Positions 1 to 12,192 of a stretch of 64,000 bases of DNA are shown one piece after another (the first letter of the stretch is position 1; each line of letters starts with the position of its first letter). The stretch covers positions 14,825,329 to 14,889,328 of the forward strand of contig JACSVZ010000011.1 of the NCBI GenBank assembly GCA_014706295.1. Direction: 5' to 3'. Both the position numbers and the translations under genes were made by a program. The stretch is from Lycocorax pyrrhopterus obiensis. Taxonomy: Eukaryota; Chordata; Aves; Passeriformes; Paradisaeidae. Under the pieces are notes generated by a model, which had not been told where the DNA came from, ran no database searches, and worked only from the letters and a program-made list of their open reading frames with translations.

Positions 1-1408
1 CAGAGGAACTGTAGAGCTTTCTGCAGAGCTGGCAGCTGTTTGGGGAGGTCAGAGGTGTTTAAACAGATTTCATCCTGTAGCTGCTCACCCTGGTAGGCTG
101 ATGTTGCTGAAGTCAGAATGGACGTTGCTTATGTGCTGTCAACTCACTGTTGCATTTTCCAAATTTTTCTAGTGGTTTCCCACTTAGTAAAGTCTTGGAA
201 TATTTCTTACAATGTGAAAAATTGCATGAAGGGAGATACTGCATGTTCTGAACACCCTGATATCAAAAAGTTGGGGTCCAGATCAAAGGTGTGTATTTGA
301 TTTAAAGAGTATCCTGTAAATATTTGAATTTAGCCTGGTGTGCTACTAACTGTATTTTTTAGAAAGATGGCAATTACTGGAATACTAAACTTAAAAGCTG
401 TATAAAACCCCCCTAATTCGTATTAGAAGGTATAATTTTAACAGCCAAAATAACTGTTTGCAATTCAAGTTAAAATCATTGTGTTGTATGAATACCACTT
501 TGAATATTTGCTTGAAACAGTAAAGTATAGCAAGGTATTCAGTGACTTTGCTACACTTGTCTGAGACAGTGTTTGACAACGTGAATACACGTGATAATGT
601 TCAAGAACCCTTTACATGACAGCTTGACAATGAGAGTAATTAAGAGAATTGTCCAAAGCTCTGGTAAATGCTGTAAATCAGAGGTCAGCTTGAAATCATG
701 CAGAAATAACTAAAATTCTTCAATTTTATTTTTATGTAGGTAAATCCTGTGTTGTCTGTGTAGTGGGCAGCTGTCTGATATGAGGGCCTGATTCTGAGAG
801 CCAGTGTAGCAGATTTAGTGTAGGATACATGGATAAATCCATTAATGTAGTTGGACATTTACAAAAAAAAAAAGTAATTGAGATGACCAGCAGCACAAGG
901 TCTCCACAATGTGCTCTGTTTTATTGTTTGGAAGAATGGAAACTTTCTTTCTGTGGAGCAAGGCTAAGTTGGGTGGCTCCCCTATGACTCTAAGGTAGTT
1001 AAAGTTTAAATGTTAATAGGCTTCAAGAAGATGTGCATGCATGTTTTCTTTTTCTCTTTTTTTTTTTATTAGACTACCAGTTAATTTGTGCAAACTCCTC
1101 GTCTCCAGGCAATCTGATTAAAAAAATGGTATGTTTCCTGTTTCTTTATGCACTGTGTAGCTGCATGAGGCAATATCTTTAAAATGTAAAAAAGCCTACA
1201 AAATGCACAGTCTGATAACAACAACAAATCTAATCTAAAGTGACAACTGGGAGACTTTCCCAGACGTTTTTCTCTTTAATGTAACATGACTTTAAATTGA
1301 TGCAGCCCCACAGTGATTGAAAAACTCTCAGAGCTTGTCTCCCATGATTACATTTCTGATCTGTACAACTTAATTTTTTAACTCGGTGAATCTCGCTTTT
1401 GCGAGAGT

Positions 1409-1505
1409 TTGTCTCTGTTTTAAGAGGGTGAGTCTCATGGAGGCAGAAGCAATGGAACAGTAATACTGTGGAAAGTCATATTCCTGATGGTGATCCTGGT
1501 CAGCA
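1409..1505 (+). repeat. 97-bp dispersed direct repeat, copy 1
   Basis: This aligns without gaps to 3224-3320, with 15 mismatches by hand count (about 85% identity), 11 of them transitions. Both copies contain TTTAAGAGG, TATTCCTGAT and GTGATCCTGGTCAGCA. Copy 1 is preceded by a small hairpin, CTCGCTTTTGCGAG, that copy 2 lacks. I do not recognise the family. It may be an old interspersed repeat or the remnant of a local duplication. Confidence 0.8.
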
Positions 1506-3223
1506 GCATGGACTTGTTCTTTCTCTGAATGATCCAGAAGTCAGCTGGGGGGTCAGGCACTGTGTTGAGTGCTGGTTTGTACTTACCCAGTGAATTTAGT
1601 GTTACATTAACAGAATTAAGAGTAGCCGAACTTTGGGTAACTTCCCCCCCTCTTAAAATACCTTTGTTGAAGCATTTTGTATCTGCTTAAGGTTCTTTAT
1701 ATCTTAAAATTTGGGGTTTTTTTCCTTTTTGAGTGTTATTGCAATAGGATATCTATTATGCACTACCTTAAGCAAACAGACAAGCATAAAAACCCTCTCA
1801 GGGTTCCCAAGATGCTTTATTGTGAAACAAGTCACTTCGAATTTAATAATGAACTGAGACACTATATTTTGTAGAGAGAAGATATGAAGGATAAAATGAC
1901 AATATTTTTAATCATTATTCCAATATCAGTTGTACTGACATTCGGGTTTCTTGTTATAATTTAGGTAATTGATTGTAAAACTTTAACACGTCCACTTACC
2001 AAACGTGGAAGAAGCATGGCTCCTTTGCTCAAGGATGCTTTCTTATATTCTCCTGTCCCTCCTGACTCCACGTCTCAGCCTCTGGGCCGGTGGGACAGCA
2101 CAGTCAAGGCAAATGCTGGGGCTGTATCTCCCCACATGGGATGGGAATGAGGCATCTGCAGTTAGGAATGTGGGCAAGGAATAGTGTCTGGAGCTGGAAG
2201 GAGTGGAGGAAGGTGGAGGAGGCAGCACATGGGAAAAGGACAAAGGTCAAAACAATTACTTGATATGGGCCTCAGTTTTTCTTTTGAATATAGCTGGAAA
2301 ACCAAGAATTGGTTTGTAACTTTCATAGATTGTTGAAAATTGCTTTTTTTTGATAACCATCATTTTATCCCAGCTTTCTCTTGTTATATTTCTAGTACAG
2401 AAGTACATAAATTCTCATTTACCTTTTCATTTACCTTTAAAAATGTATAAAGATTGAAGAATGATGTATGTATAGCAATACTTTATAATACATATAACTG
2501 CTCCTGGGCCTGCTTTCTAGATCTGTGTGCAGGAAAAATGGTCATGTGTGAGAAGAAATGTCCTGTGGTCAGTTTTGTAGTACAAATTCTAAAAATATGT
2601 TATTTATTTCTTTATTGCATCTCTCAGAAGCAGAAAATGATGCCCGTGGGTAGATGCAGTGGTTGGTTGATATCAGTTGGAAATAAAAAGAAATAAAAGC
2701 CTTTGAAATGTAGTAGCTGTGTTTTATATCAGTGATGCATCAAACTGTGTTGTACTTATGAGATTGTGCCTGACTTATGCCAGAGTAGAGCAATTGGGGT
2801 TTCAGAAGACTGTGGATTTAATCCATAAAACAGTGGACAATATGCAGGACAGGCAATAGGCACAACAGATAAACTTTCTGAAGGAGAAAGGAGTGAGGTG
2901 AATGTTGTAGTCCTTAGGAACATTTCAGCTGCCTGATTAAGGTTCTGGAGGTGCTGGAGGAAAAAAAATGGAGTAACAATTCTGTTAGAACACCACATTT
3001 TTGGAATAGTGCGATAAAATGTAAACCAGGTGAAAATTTAAGATATCTAATATTATCTTTTCCTTAAGGTTTAGTAACCAAGCATTTTATTTGACATGTT
3101 CGTTGCTTGAACAAAAAAATGTACTATTTTGTGATCTGTGTCTTAGGGTATATCTTCTGATGATGATGATTTCAATCTTGATTTCAAATCCTTCCTCTAG
3201 TTTAGTTTGCAAATGAGAGCGGG

Positions 3224-3320
3224 TTGTTTCTGCTTTAAGAGGATGAGTTTCATTGATGCAAAAGCAGTGAAACTGTAATACCGTGAGAAGTAATATTCCT
3301 GATAGTGATCCTGGTCAGCA
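3224..3320 (+). repeat. 97-bp dispersed direct repeat, copy 2
   Basis: This is the second copy of the unit at 1409-1505, 1815 bp downstream in the same orientation. Similarity fades on both sides, so it is not a simple large tandem duplication at present divergence. Within this copy CTGCTTT and AAAGCAG, and GTTTCA and TGAAAC, form short inverted pairs that copy 1 lacks or has lost. No open frame is shared by the two copies. Confidence 0.8.
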
Positions 3321-6300
3321 ACCAGGATCCATCCAGGAACCATCACCTACTTGTAAGAGTATTATTTCATAGTACATCTAAACTTAATTAATAGAGCCAT
3401 CAGGACAGTGGTTATCCTGCCAAAATGGTCAAGTCATTGGCCAAAATAAACATGAATCTGGAGACTTCCTGACAGGCATCCACAAATGCCTGGAAATTAC
3501 AGCCATGCAAACATATCTGCAATGCACATCTGTATTATAAACCAGTCAAACTACTTCATCTGTTTAGTTGTAAAAATCTGGTGTCTGTAAGTCTTAAGAA
3601 GTTTGTTACCAAAAAAGCCAAGTTCTGTTTGTAAGAAAGTAGGGAAAACTTTGCCATATGCAGAGGGATTTTTTGGGATCAATACTTCTTTTTTTTTCTT
3701 AAGATAAAGTAAATATGTTGTGTTGTATTTAATTTGTTTGAGAAATTAAACAATGTAATGGGCTTTTTTTCTCTGTGACTTCTGCTTTATTTAAGCATAA
3801 CCTGTTCTCTTCATGGTGCCAGTTTGTTTAAGGTCCATTCTGGTATGGAAAAAGCCTTCATTGCATTTCAAGTAGTTCAGCCATATCTTTGGTGTCTGAT
3901 GCAGATTGTGTCCAGTTCAGTTCTTCAATCGCTGGATTGGACTCATGAAGTCCTATATGGAGTTGGAATGGATTTCTTTTTCTTCCAGTGCTGAACAACA
4001 CTGGAGTTACTTGCAATTTTTCTTTCAATCTCTTTCCATGCCAACTTCTAGAGGAGGGATATGATCAGGGAATATGAATAATTGTGATTTCTACCTTTAC
4101 ACCTATTCACCTATTGCTAAGGCCCCCACACGTAAAAAGAGCCATCTTAGCAGAGCTGGTTTTGGTGGTGAGTTGGTGTAGATCCTTGCAGACAGACTTT
4201 GTCCATCCTGTCTCTCATCCTGTATCAGCAGCCTGTGGGGTTTGCATTTTGAGACCTCACCTAGCCCATCTTTACCAAGGTGACTGTGGGTTTATCTGGA
4301 TTCACCCTCCAGGATATTTTTGATTAGATATAAAGGAATGAATACATTACTTTAAATTATTTTGATGAAAGAATTCTTGCACTGTCATTAACAATGAGTT
4401 AAATGAGCTAAAACTTCCCTCTAGTTCCCTATCTTTTGATGAGGAAACAAAGCAGTTCTTTGCATGATTAAGATTTGTGGTATCACGCCTGAAATGAGAA
4501 GCCACAATATATGTTTTATAATTTTTGTAGGTTTTTTTAACTCCTGCATGACCACTCTTCTTTTTCTGGCTGTTTTTACAGCTGGTTTTGTTATGTTTTC
4601 CTTTGATTTGAGACGCTGACATCATAAGTTTATATCTGTGTTTTTATTTTTCCTTTATTGCTAAGGAGGCTGTTTGATTCCTTAGGCACCTCAAAGGGAG
4701 TTGACATGGAGAATTCCTGAGGCTGTTTAGAAACTTCAGATCTGGTTGGTTTTAGACCCACGAGACTGAATATGAATTTTTGATAGTGATGATTAAAACT
4801 TAGCAAGGTGTGTGAAAACATGTGGAAAACCTCAGGGCAACAAGATAATCCCTTCAGTCATTTGAAGTGTGCCAGGAGTTCAGAAAGCTGATTTCCAGTA
4901 GCAGTTTTACAGTATTTTACTGACATTACCATGCAGCAGCAGTTTGAACAACGTATACAGAGAGCAGTTAGAGAACCAATACGGGTTATTCGCTCTGGGA
5001 GAAACATGATTATTCCGGTGAAAAAAGAAAGGGATTAAATTTTCTTGTTGATAGAGCTCTTGGCCGAATCTCAGATTATATTATATTATAACAGGGTGGT
5101 TTGAGTTGTTGACCTCTTCAGTATTTCTAATTGTTTCTGCTATAGTACCTCCTCACAGAGTTTAGGCAAAAGAGCTGTCCATGCCAAGTGTCAGCTGTCA
5201 AAAAAAATTATCAGATGGTCTTTAATATCTTGAGATGTTTTACAAGAGAGGTGTAATCATTTGCCTTATGGATTTTGTCTCCATTCTAACCTCAGCTTTG
5301 CAACCATGAAAAATCATTAAATATTGCAAGATTCAGAGTTTTCTCAGAAAAGTTGCAGATGCATGATTACATCCATCATTTTTGTGAATGAAATGGATTC
5401 CTTGTCTTGGAGCGCTGGACTCATCGTGCATCATTTCGAATGGCTGTTTTGGAACACGTAGAGCAGAACAACTGAGGTGGAATATTTGGGATCAGTGGGT
5501 TGTTGACATGGGATATTTTCCTGTTGGCTTTAATTCAATCTTGAGCACAATAAAAGGCAGCATAATTGGCTTGAACTGCGGGTCTGAAGATGGCAGGTTA
5601 TTTAAAATACTGGGTAACGCTAACAGGAGCACTAATACCTTAAGAGTAGCAAAGGTGCATATTCTGCTAAATAAACTTCAGTAATTACTTTAGGGGGTTT
5701 TCCTCTGCAACATTGTAATTTTTCTAGTTTATATTCTTCACAGACTGCTGACCACAGTGACAGTTTTGCTGTTCTTGTATAAAATAACTCACACATGTGT
5801 GCACCTGGTCTTCATTACTGTTACATTGCATATATGGTAATGGCAGAATGGGAAATTTTCTTTTCTGATTTCTGCTGATGACGCCTTGTTTCAGGCACAG
5901 CACTTTACAAATACATTGTTCACTAAGTGTCAGTATCCATTAAGCAGCACTAACAGGCTAAAGGACTGTACAAAACATTCTCATCATTTTCATAACAAGA
6001 AACTATTTACTATAAAAGATTAAAAAAACCCCACCAAACCTGCTTTAACTTTTTTGAACTGTCAACAATATGAACATTCATGTTTCACCTTATTAAGGCA
6101 AACATATTTGCAATAACAAAGCGTAAATATGCAAAAAACCCTTTGAAAAATAGTATCCACCTGCATAAGCTACTGACTAAACAGAGCAGGAACACTGAAA
6201 CCCCCAATTCTAGAAAGTTAATCTTGAAAGTATAATTGGCTGAACTCAGTTGCATCTTTTAGTGTGCTGTGGCTAATTTGACCCACTGTATTTTAGAAAA

Positions 6301-6349
6301 TCTTTATTCCCACTGATTCTGGGTTTCTTGCAGACATTTTTGCCAGAAG

Positions 6350-6692
6350 CGTGTGATTGTGAGAAGTTACCTCCAAACCTACAAGTCACGCATCTGACTG
6401 CCAGCCAAAAGCGGGGTGGGGCGTTGCCCGGCTGGATAAAGGCAGGGAAATGTGGGGACCTCTTGTCTCTAGAGGGATGCCCATAATGTCCGGGTCCAGA
6501 GGGGATCTCTGTCGAGCACCTTCTCTCCCAGAGATGAGGTGTGACTGCAGCACCAGGAGCTGGCAGGGCTTGGGCTGCAGCGTTTAACCAGGGGTGGGTT
6601 TGCTCCCTGTTCCGTGCAGAGGAGGTGAGTTGTGCTCGAGCCGGGATTTCTGTGTCACCACGAGATGTCACTCTTTTGCTAGGAAAAAATCC
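6350..6692. other. GC- and CpG-richer patch
   Basis: About a dozen CpG dinucleotides in roughly 340 bp, against strong depletion around it. A minus-strand frame of 143 codons covers it (6273-6704), but its peptide shows no known domain and is explained by fewer AT-rich stops. It could be a small regulatory CpG patch, an unrecognised old repeat, or chance. Confidence 0.55.
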
Positions 6693-7180
6693 GTCCAATG
6701 GCATGAATATCTGGAAAATAAATTACATGGCCCTAAAAGGTGAAAATGCAGGAATTTAAGGAAGAATATTCTTTAATGTTTTCAGCTGGATCGTGTGTAT
6801 TTAAGTAGGCACAATGTACAGGCATTAACATCGCTATTTCCAGGTTTCTTAGTGTTACAGTTTTTCAAGCTGGAGGGACTGTAACAGGATTTAATTCATT
6901 TAAAAGTCAGCAAATATTTGGGCTTGCAACATGGCAGCTGGGATGGATCAGTCTTTGTTGTAATCTTATCTACAAAATTAGAAGATGCTTAAGTATCTGT
7001 GTCATGTAGCAGAGTGGAGTGTGGAAGTCCCCAAGGTCCGTCGGTCACGCTCCCCACTGACATGGAGCAATAGTGACATCCTGTGGGAAAGGTTTAAAAG
7101 GGAGACAAACAAAAGCCTGCTCCTGGAGTCGTCCTGGACCCTGTTTGGATTTGTCCAAGGCAACTTTTTATATTTTGAAG

Positions 7181-7232
7181 CCAGTGTCTCAAAAGCGAAT
7201 TAATATCCAGTGTCTCAAAAGTGAATTAATAT
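7181..7232 (+). repeat. 26-bp tandem duplication (two units)
   Basis: Two adjacent 26-bp units (7181-7206 and 7207-7232), each starting CCAGTGTCTCAAAAG, differ at one base: GCGAATT in the first and GTGAATT in the second. The difference is a CpG-to-TpG change. A partial third unit (CCA) follows. This looks like a recent slippage or template-switch duplication. Confidence 0.95.
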
Positions 7233-10200
7233 CCATTGTGATTAGAACATCACAGCTTTCTGTGCTTTAATTTACACTGTTTTGGGGTACTGAATTATTA
7301 ATTTACATTACAAGAGTGCTCATGTTTTACTTTGATCAGAACCCAAAAATTTAGAGCTTTTAAATATACTTTTATGGTTATATGGTTTCCTAATGTGCTA
7401 GGACATGTTACACGTGTGTTTTCCTCTAAGACTAAAGATAACATGTAGGTTTTAGTATATCTTTAAATGGGGTCCAAGTAATCAACTTAAACTCTTTTTA
7501 AAACTATTGTTTAAATTAAAAGCCACGAGAAAAATATTTCTTAATTTTTGGCCAAAAAACTGTATATTGCATTTAATAGAAATGTGAGCTCTGAACCTTA
7601 AAACCTGGTTCTGATAACAGAAGTAGTGACAGACATTCCAGTATTTCCAGCTAGACATAAAATTATATACTTGTACAACAAGATTGCAACAGAAATTAAA
7701 GGAATTGGAACAATGTTATTGGAATGATGAGACTTTGGCTGCAGAGTAATCCAGGTGCTTCTAATTTCATCCCTTTATCTTTATTAGCCTTTTTTTTAAA
7801 GCATGGATTTAAAAACCTCTCTGATAGTTTTAAAAAGAGAAGTATTTCCACCTTGTATTGTAATTCACTGCATGTCTTACAAGAGGAAATATAAATCTAA
7901 TATTTCTGTACATTTTTTTCCCGGTTTTAAAAATAGAGATGGATAAAATTGCAGCACTATCCCCATGTGAAAGGATTATTTGCACATCTGTCTAAGGTTA
8001 GTACCTCCTGTGTGGTTATCAGCATCCTTCATTGTGCTTGCTGAAAAAGGGCCAGATGATGAGTGGCGCCTTGCAAGATTAACTTTGTATTGGTAGTCAT
8101 TAAACAGTGGGAATTTCTACAAACTGGCAGTTTGGGATACTGAAAAAAAGAGAAAAAATTTGAGAAGGAGTATTACAATGGTTGCACATACAGCATCTAG
8201 AATAGACTGGGGCTACTGGCAACAAGTGTGGTGGAACAGTTGGTGAACAGATGTACAATAAATAACTGTCAGGAGGTAAACTGACACCTCTGATATCCAA
8301 AATTGTACTAATCCAGGATTAACAAAGCAGTTGAAGTAGAGGTATCACTCTGCTTTAAAGCAGGTTCAGTCACTACTGGAGGAAAGCACCCTTTGTGTTT
8401 TAACTGAGGGATGTGGGAGCCCCAGTAGTGGCTGTGTCCTTCCTAACACTTTGTAGTGACACCAACAAAGCTAATTTAAAACAAATCTGCTAAATGTGGC
8501 TTTAGCCATTTTTTCCGGGGTGGCTTAAACATGTCATTAACTTCAAAGAGGTGAGGGGAGGATTCTTTGCACATGCATGTGAAACTATAAAAGTGATTGG
8601 CAAGCTGAAATTAAATTTTGAATATTTTTGTGTAATCACCGTTAATTTGGTTTTGCAAACCCGTTCCTGGCAGATATCTGTGGGAACCAGATGGCTAAGT
8701 TGTGTTGACTGGAAGCAGATTTTCAGATGCTTTTTACAGAAGCTCTCTATAATTGATTTGCTGGCAGATTAAGAGTTACTCATGAGATGTGTTTTGTTTT
8801 GCTCCTCTGTTTGAAAAAGTATACTGTGTTATGCAGCTGCACTTAAATTTTTGAATCAGAAAATAACATCAGTTGTGGTGAGGATGTGTTTGGGAGCATA
8901 GAAATAGTCAAGAAAGATTTGAAGATTGAGAATGAGTAGCCTAATGAGTCAAATCCTAAAGCTTCTGATCAGATTTATGAAACATTTTTATTGAATTTTC
9001 TGTTCCAGCTGATAGAATTTCATTCTCTGAAGACTTAAACTATTTAACTGAATAAATGTGATCATTTTCATTATGCAACTCTGATCTTGTGCCTTTTGTT
9101 GTTGTTCTGGGTTATTTTGTCAGAGTGCTCTTCCTTTCATGTATAAAACCAGTTCAAACTAACCTTATCATTCAGAGTTGTGTTTGATCACTTCTGCAGA
9201 AGGAAATGGCAAAGCTGAAACTTTCTGTGCTTTGGGACTGCTAAAGTTTACATGGATTCAAGAGGAATTGGTCAGATGGAAATGTAATAAAAAATGGTTA
9301 ACCAACAAGTACTATCTCTGACTCTGGATGTCCTAAGCTTAAAACTTGTTTGAGAGTAGGAGAGTATCCCAAGGCGGTGTCATATTTTTGTATTCTTCCT
9401 TAGGCATTAGAGAGTGAGAACTCTGCTTCTGTGAATATATGGGTATAGTCTTTAATTATATATGATATATTTATTTTTGCCTCGGGATCTCTGTCACAGC
9501 TTGTGCAGGCAGGATTTAAAAATTCGAGGGACATCATGGCAGTGTGTGTTGTGGTAGGAAGGATGTTAGTAGCAGGGTGGGTGACTGTGAGGTCTAGTGA
9601 GGGCTTGTCTTACTCCCTCTTGGGCATTTAAATTGGTCTTTATTGCAGCCAAATTTCTTCTTCCCCTATGACATAAATCTGCAAATACGATATTAAAAGA
9701 ATTGGTTTTCTTTTGGAGGATCACAGAATGTTTTGAATTTGTTTCTGATCCAGAGCTTTAATTTAATTTAAATTTTAATCACGTTCAAAAGAAAAACCTT
9801 GGAAGAAAATGTTTGTTTAAAGCAAATTTAATTTTTGTTTTCTTTTGTGGTTCTTTCCTCCTTAGATGATTGTGGGATTATGTGCGCCAGGAAATATTCT
9901 TCCTGTCTTGTCAGAAACCTGTCAAAACTTCATAATAATATACTAAGTACTTGAAATAATATTAGTGTTTAGAAAATGGGTCTGCCTATCTGTGTAGTGC
10001 AGTAATGGATGTGCACAGCTACAGCAAGTACAGGGGCTGTGGAGAAGAAAGTAATTTTAAGAAAGAAAACATACAAAGCCAAAAAAGCTTCTCATGCAGT
10101 GAATGCTAATGAGCTGGCTGCTTTTTGTGGTGAAAGGCATTAGTGTCTACTGGTGTTAGAATGGGGGCCCAATAATTGCTCTGACTTCAGTGATGAAAAT

Positions 10201-11137
10201 CTCGTAGCTCCTTGTGGCTGCGTAGATGGGAGATGGCTGGGACCCAGTTCTTTTGCAAATCTCCTGCTTGAGTTTCAAAGGTAGTCAGAGTTTCAGTATA
10301 TTTAGCTTGTGTCTGTAAAGTACTTTGTGCCTTATTGTAGCTGACGTTATTCATTTAGAGGTTAACTTCAGTTTTATTGGATTATTTGTTATGAAAGATG
10401 ATCCTAGATTTCAAAACTTCATGAAATATGATTTTGTATACTGTTCCCAGCAGCCATTTAAATTAAAAGCTGACGAGGTCTTGGAGATCTAAGTTAAACG
10501 TTTTTGCATTATTTTTAACTTAATTGGGAGTTGATATACTGAGTTTTTGACCTGGTTGCTGCAGAATGCTACATTCTTTGGCAAATATTAACCACTGTGT
10601 GTGGTCTAAATAGATATTCAGCTAACATGGACCAAGCCTTGCTCTGGTTAAAGATATCTCTTTCCACACATTTCCTAAGCTATAACGAACATTTTTGTTA
10701 GTGTCTTCTCAAAACACCACAAAGCTCCAGTAAAAATAGAGCACAAATCCATTTGTACACAAAGCATTTAGTGTGAAACCTTCGTTTTAATTCTGTTCTT
10801 TATTGTAGTGAACATTGTATTGTTCATTTTCAAAGCAAAAGATTCAAAATTTTAAAGTAATTTACTTCATCACGTTAGAGGTACTGTTTATGGCAACTTT
10901 TCTTTTTCTCTGGGATCAGTAAAATCACACAATCTTTACAAATATATTATCTTTATCATATAAAATTTCTCTGTAAAACATGCTGGCTTTTTTTTCCAGA
11001 AATCACATTTTAATCTCTAAAGTCATTGGCTGGATCAGAAATTGCAGAACATGCTGAGCACCAAGGTTAATGGTTCTAATGTAGATAATTCTTTAAGTGA
11101 ATACCTTTGCAAAGGTTTGACTCAGGGGAAAATATTT

Positions 11138-11184
11138 TATTGATACTACCCATATGAACTAGGGGAATATGGGTAGTTGCAATA
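11138..11184. repeat. Hairpin: 11-bp perfect stem extended by 5 bp
   Basis: ACTACCCATAT (11145-11155) pairs perfectly with ATATGGGTAGT (11167-11177) across an 11-nt loop. After two mismatches, five more pairs form (11138-11142 with 11180-11184). The total stem is about 18 positions. Confidence 0.9.
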
Positions 11185-11975
11185 TTAGTAAGAATTCTAC
11201 ATGGTACTATTTATGACTTTTTAGAGAGGATGGGTTTTGGTTTTAAATGTACAAAGGCTCTTGACGTTGCTTGTATTTTCTACGGGAGTGCAGACAAATT
11301 GTTATTTAGTGTCTTGTGTGTTATCATCTCCAAGAAAATGGGTTTCAGAAACCCTAATTTCATAATTTGTTTCAAAGTTGTAGCTATAGATCAAGTTTAA
11401 AAAACATAATGCTCGTTCACAATGTACTTTAAATTTTTTTTATTATCTCCCAATGCCTTTTTTTTTTTGTGGTATAGGTATCTCACCCCCCAGCCCCCTT
11501 TTAATTCAGCATCTCTTTTGCCTGAACAATAAAGGCACACTATAGATAACAGCAAAACATAAGATACCTGGCAATATATGTTACACTGCAGATTAAAATC
11601 TGGTGTTCAAGGAAAAATGACCTTGCCCTTGCACTGCAGGGAGTTGCTCCACTCTTTGGAGACAGAATTCACCCCACTGGTGGCTGGCGGGTTTGACTCC
11701 TGTCTCCATCTCACTGTGGTGTGTCTGACAGTCCCTCCTCTCACAGCTCATCATTATCTCCTGTCTGTTTTTTTGTTAATCTGACAAATATTCTGTGTTT
11801 GCTCTTTCCCTTGTCCTGCCTGTCTGGCACACTCAGTGCTGCTGGAGTGGGAACCTCACGTAGGCAATGATAAATGAGAAGAGGAACAAGGAGATTTTCA
11901 TGTTAAAATACCGTCAGGCTCAGACACTGCAATCCACAGCAGAATTTGAGTTCTTTGGTAGTCATTGGAAGGACT

Positions 11976-12192
11976 GAAGGAAGAAGTCCTTCCTGTGAGG
12001 GTGGTTGGGCCCTGGCACAGGTTGCCCAGAGAAGCTGTGGCTGCCCCGTCCCTGGAAGTGTTCAAGGCCAGGTTGGACAGGACTTGGAGCAGCCTGGGAT
12101 AGTGGAAGGTGTCCCTGCCCATGGCAGGGGGTGGAACTGGGTGAGCTTTAAGGTCCCTTCCAACACAAACCATCCTGTGTTTTCTATGATTG
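11976..12192 (+). mobile_element. CR1 LINE, 5'-truncated 3' end
   Basis: The segment reads through the familiar avian CR1 3' untranslated region in sense orientation: AGGAAGAAGTCCTTCC, then the GGTTGCCCAGAGAAGCTGTG block, the CCCTGGAAGTGTTCAAGGCC block, and CTTTAAGGTCCCTTCCAAC. It ends in a degenerate octamer-type tail, CTATGATT. Only about 217 bp remain, so it has no reverse transcriptase. CR1 copies are usually 5'-truncated in this way and lack a poly(A) tail. Moderate divergence suggests a fairly young avian insertion. The left edge is uncertain by about 20 bp. Confidence 0.93.

Larger units (their letters stand above)
1..6349. other. Intronic block, no gene seen
   Basis: AT-rich intron holding the two 97-bp repeat copies and a 12-bp palindrome at 5790-5801 (CACACATGTGTG). 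Open frames reach at most about 98 codons, without recognisable domains or codon bias. No RNA gene was recognised. Confidence 0.8.
6693..11975. other. Intronic block, no gene seen
   Basis: Ordinary AT-rich intron. It contains the 26-bp tandem duplication and the hairpin at 11138-11184, listed separately. No supported coding sequence or RNA gene. Confidence 0.8.

Noticed and set aside
9719..9742. GATCACAGAATGTTTTG resembling the CR1 minus-strand 3' end
   Set aside because: Only about 17 bases match and the sequence then diverges. It could be a remnant but is too short to call.
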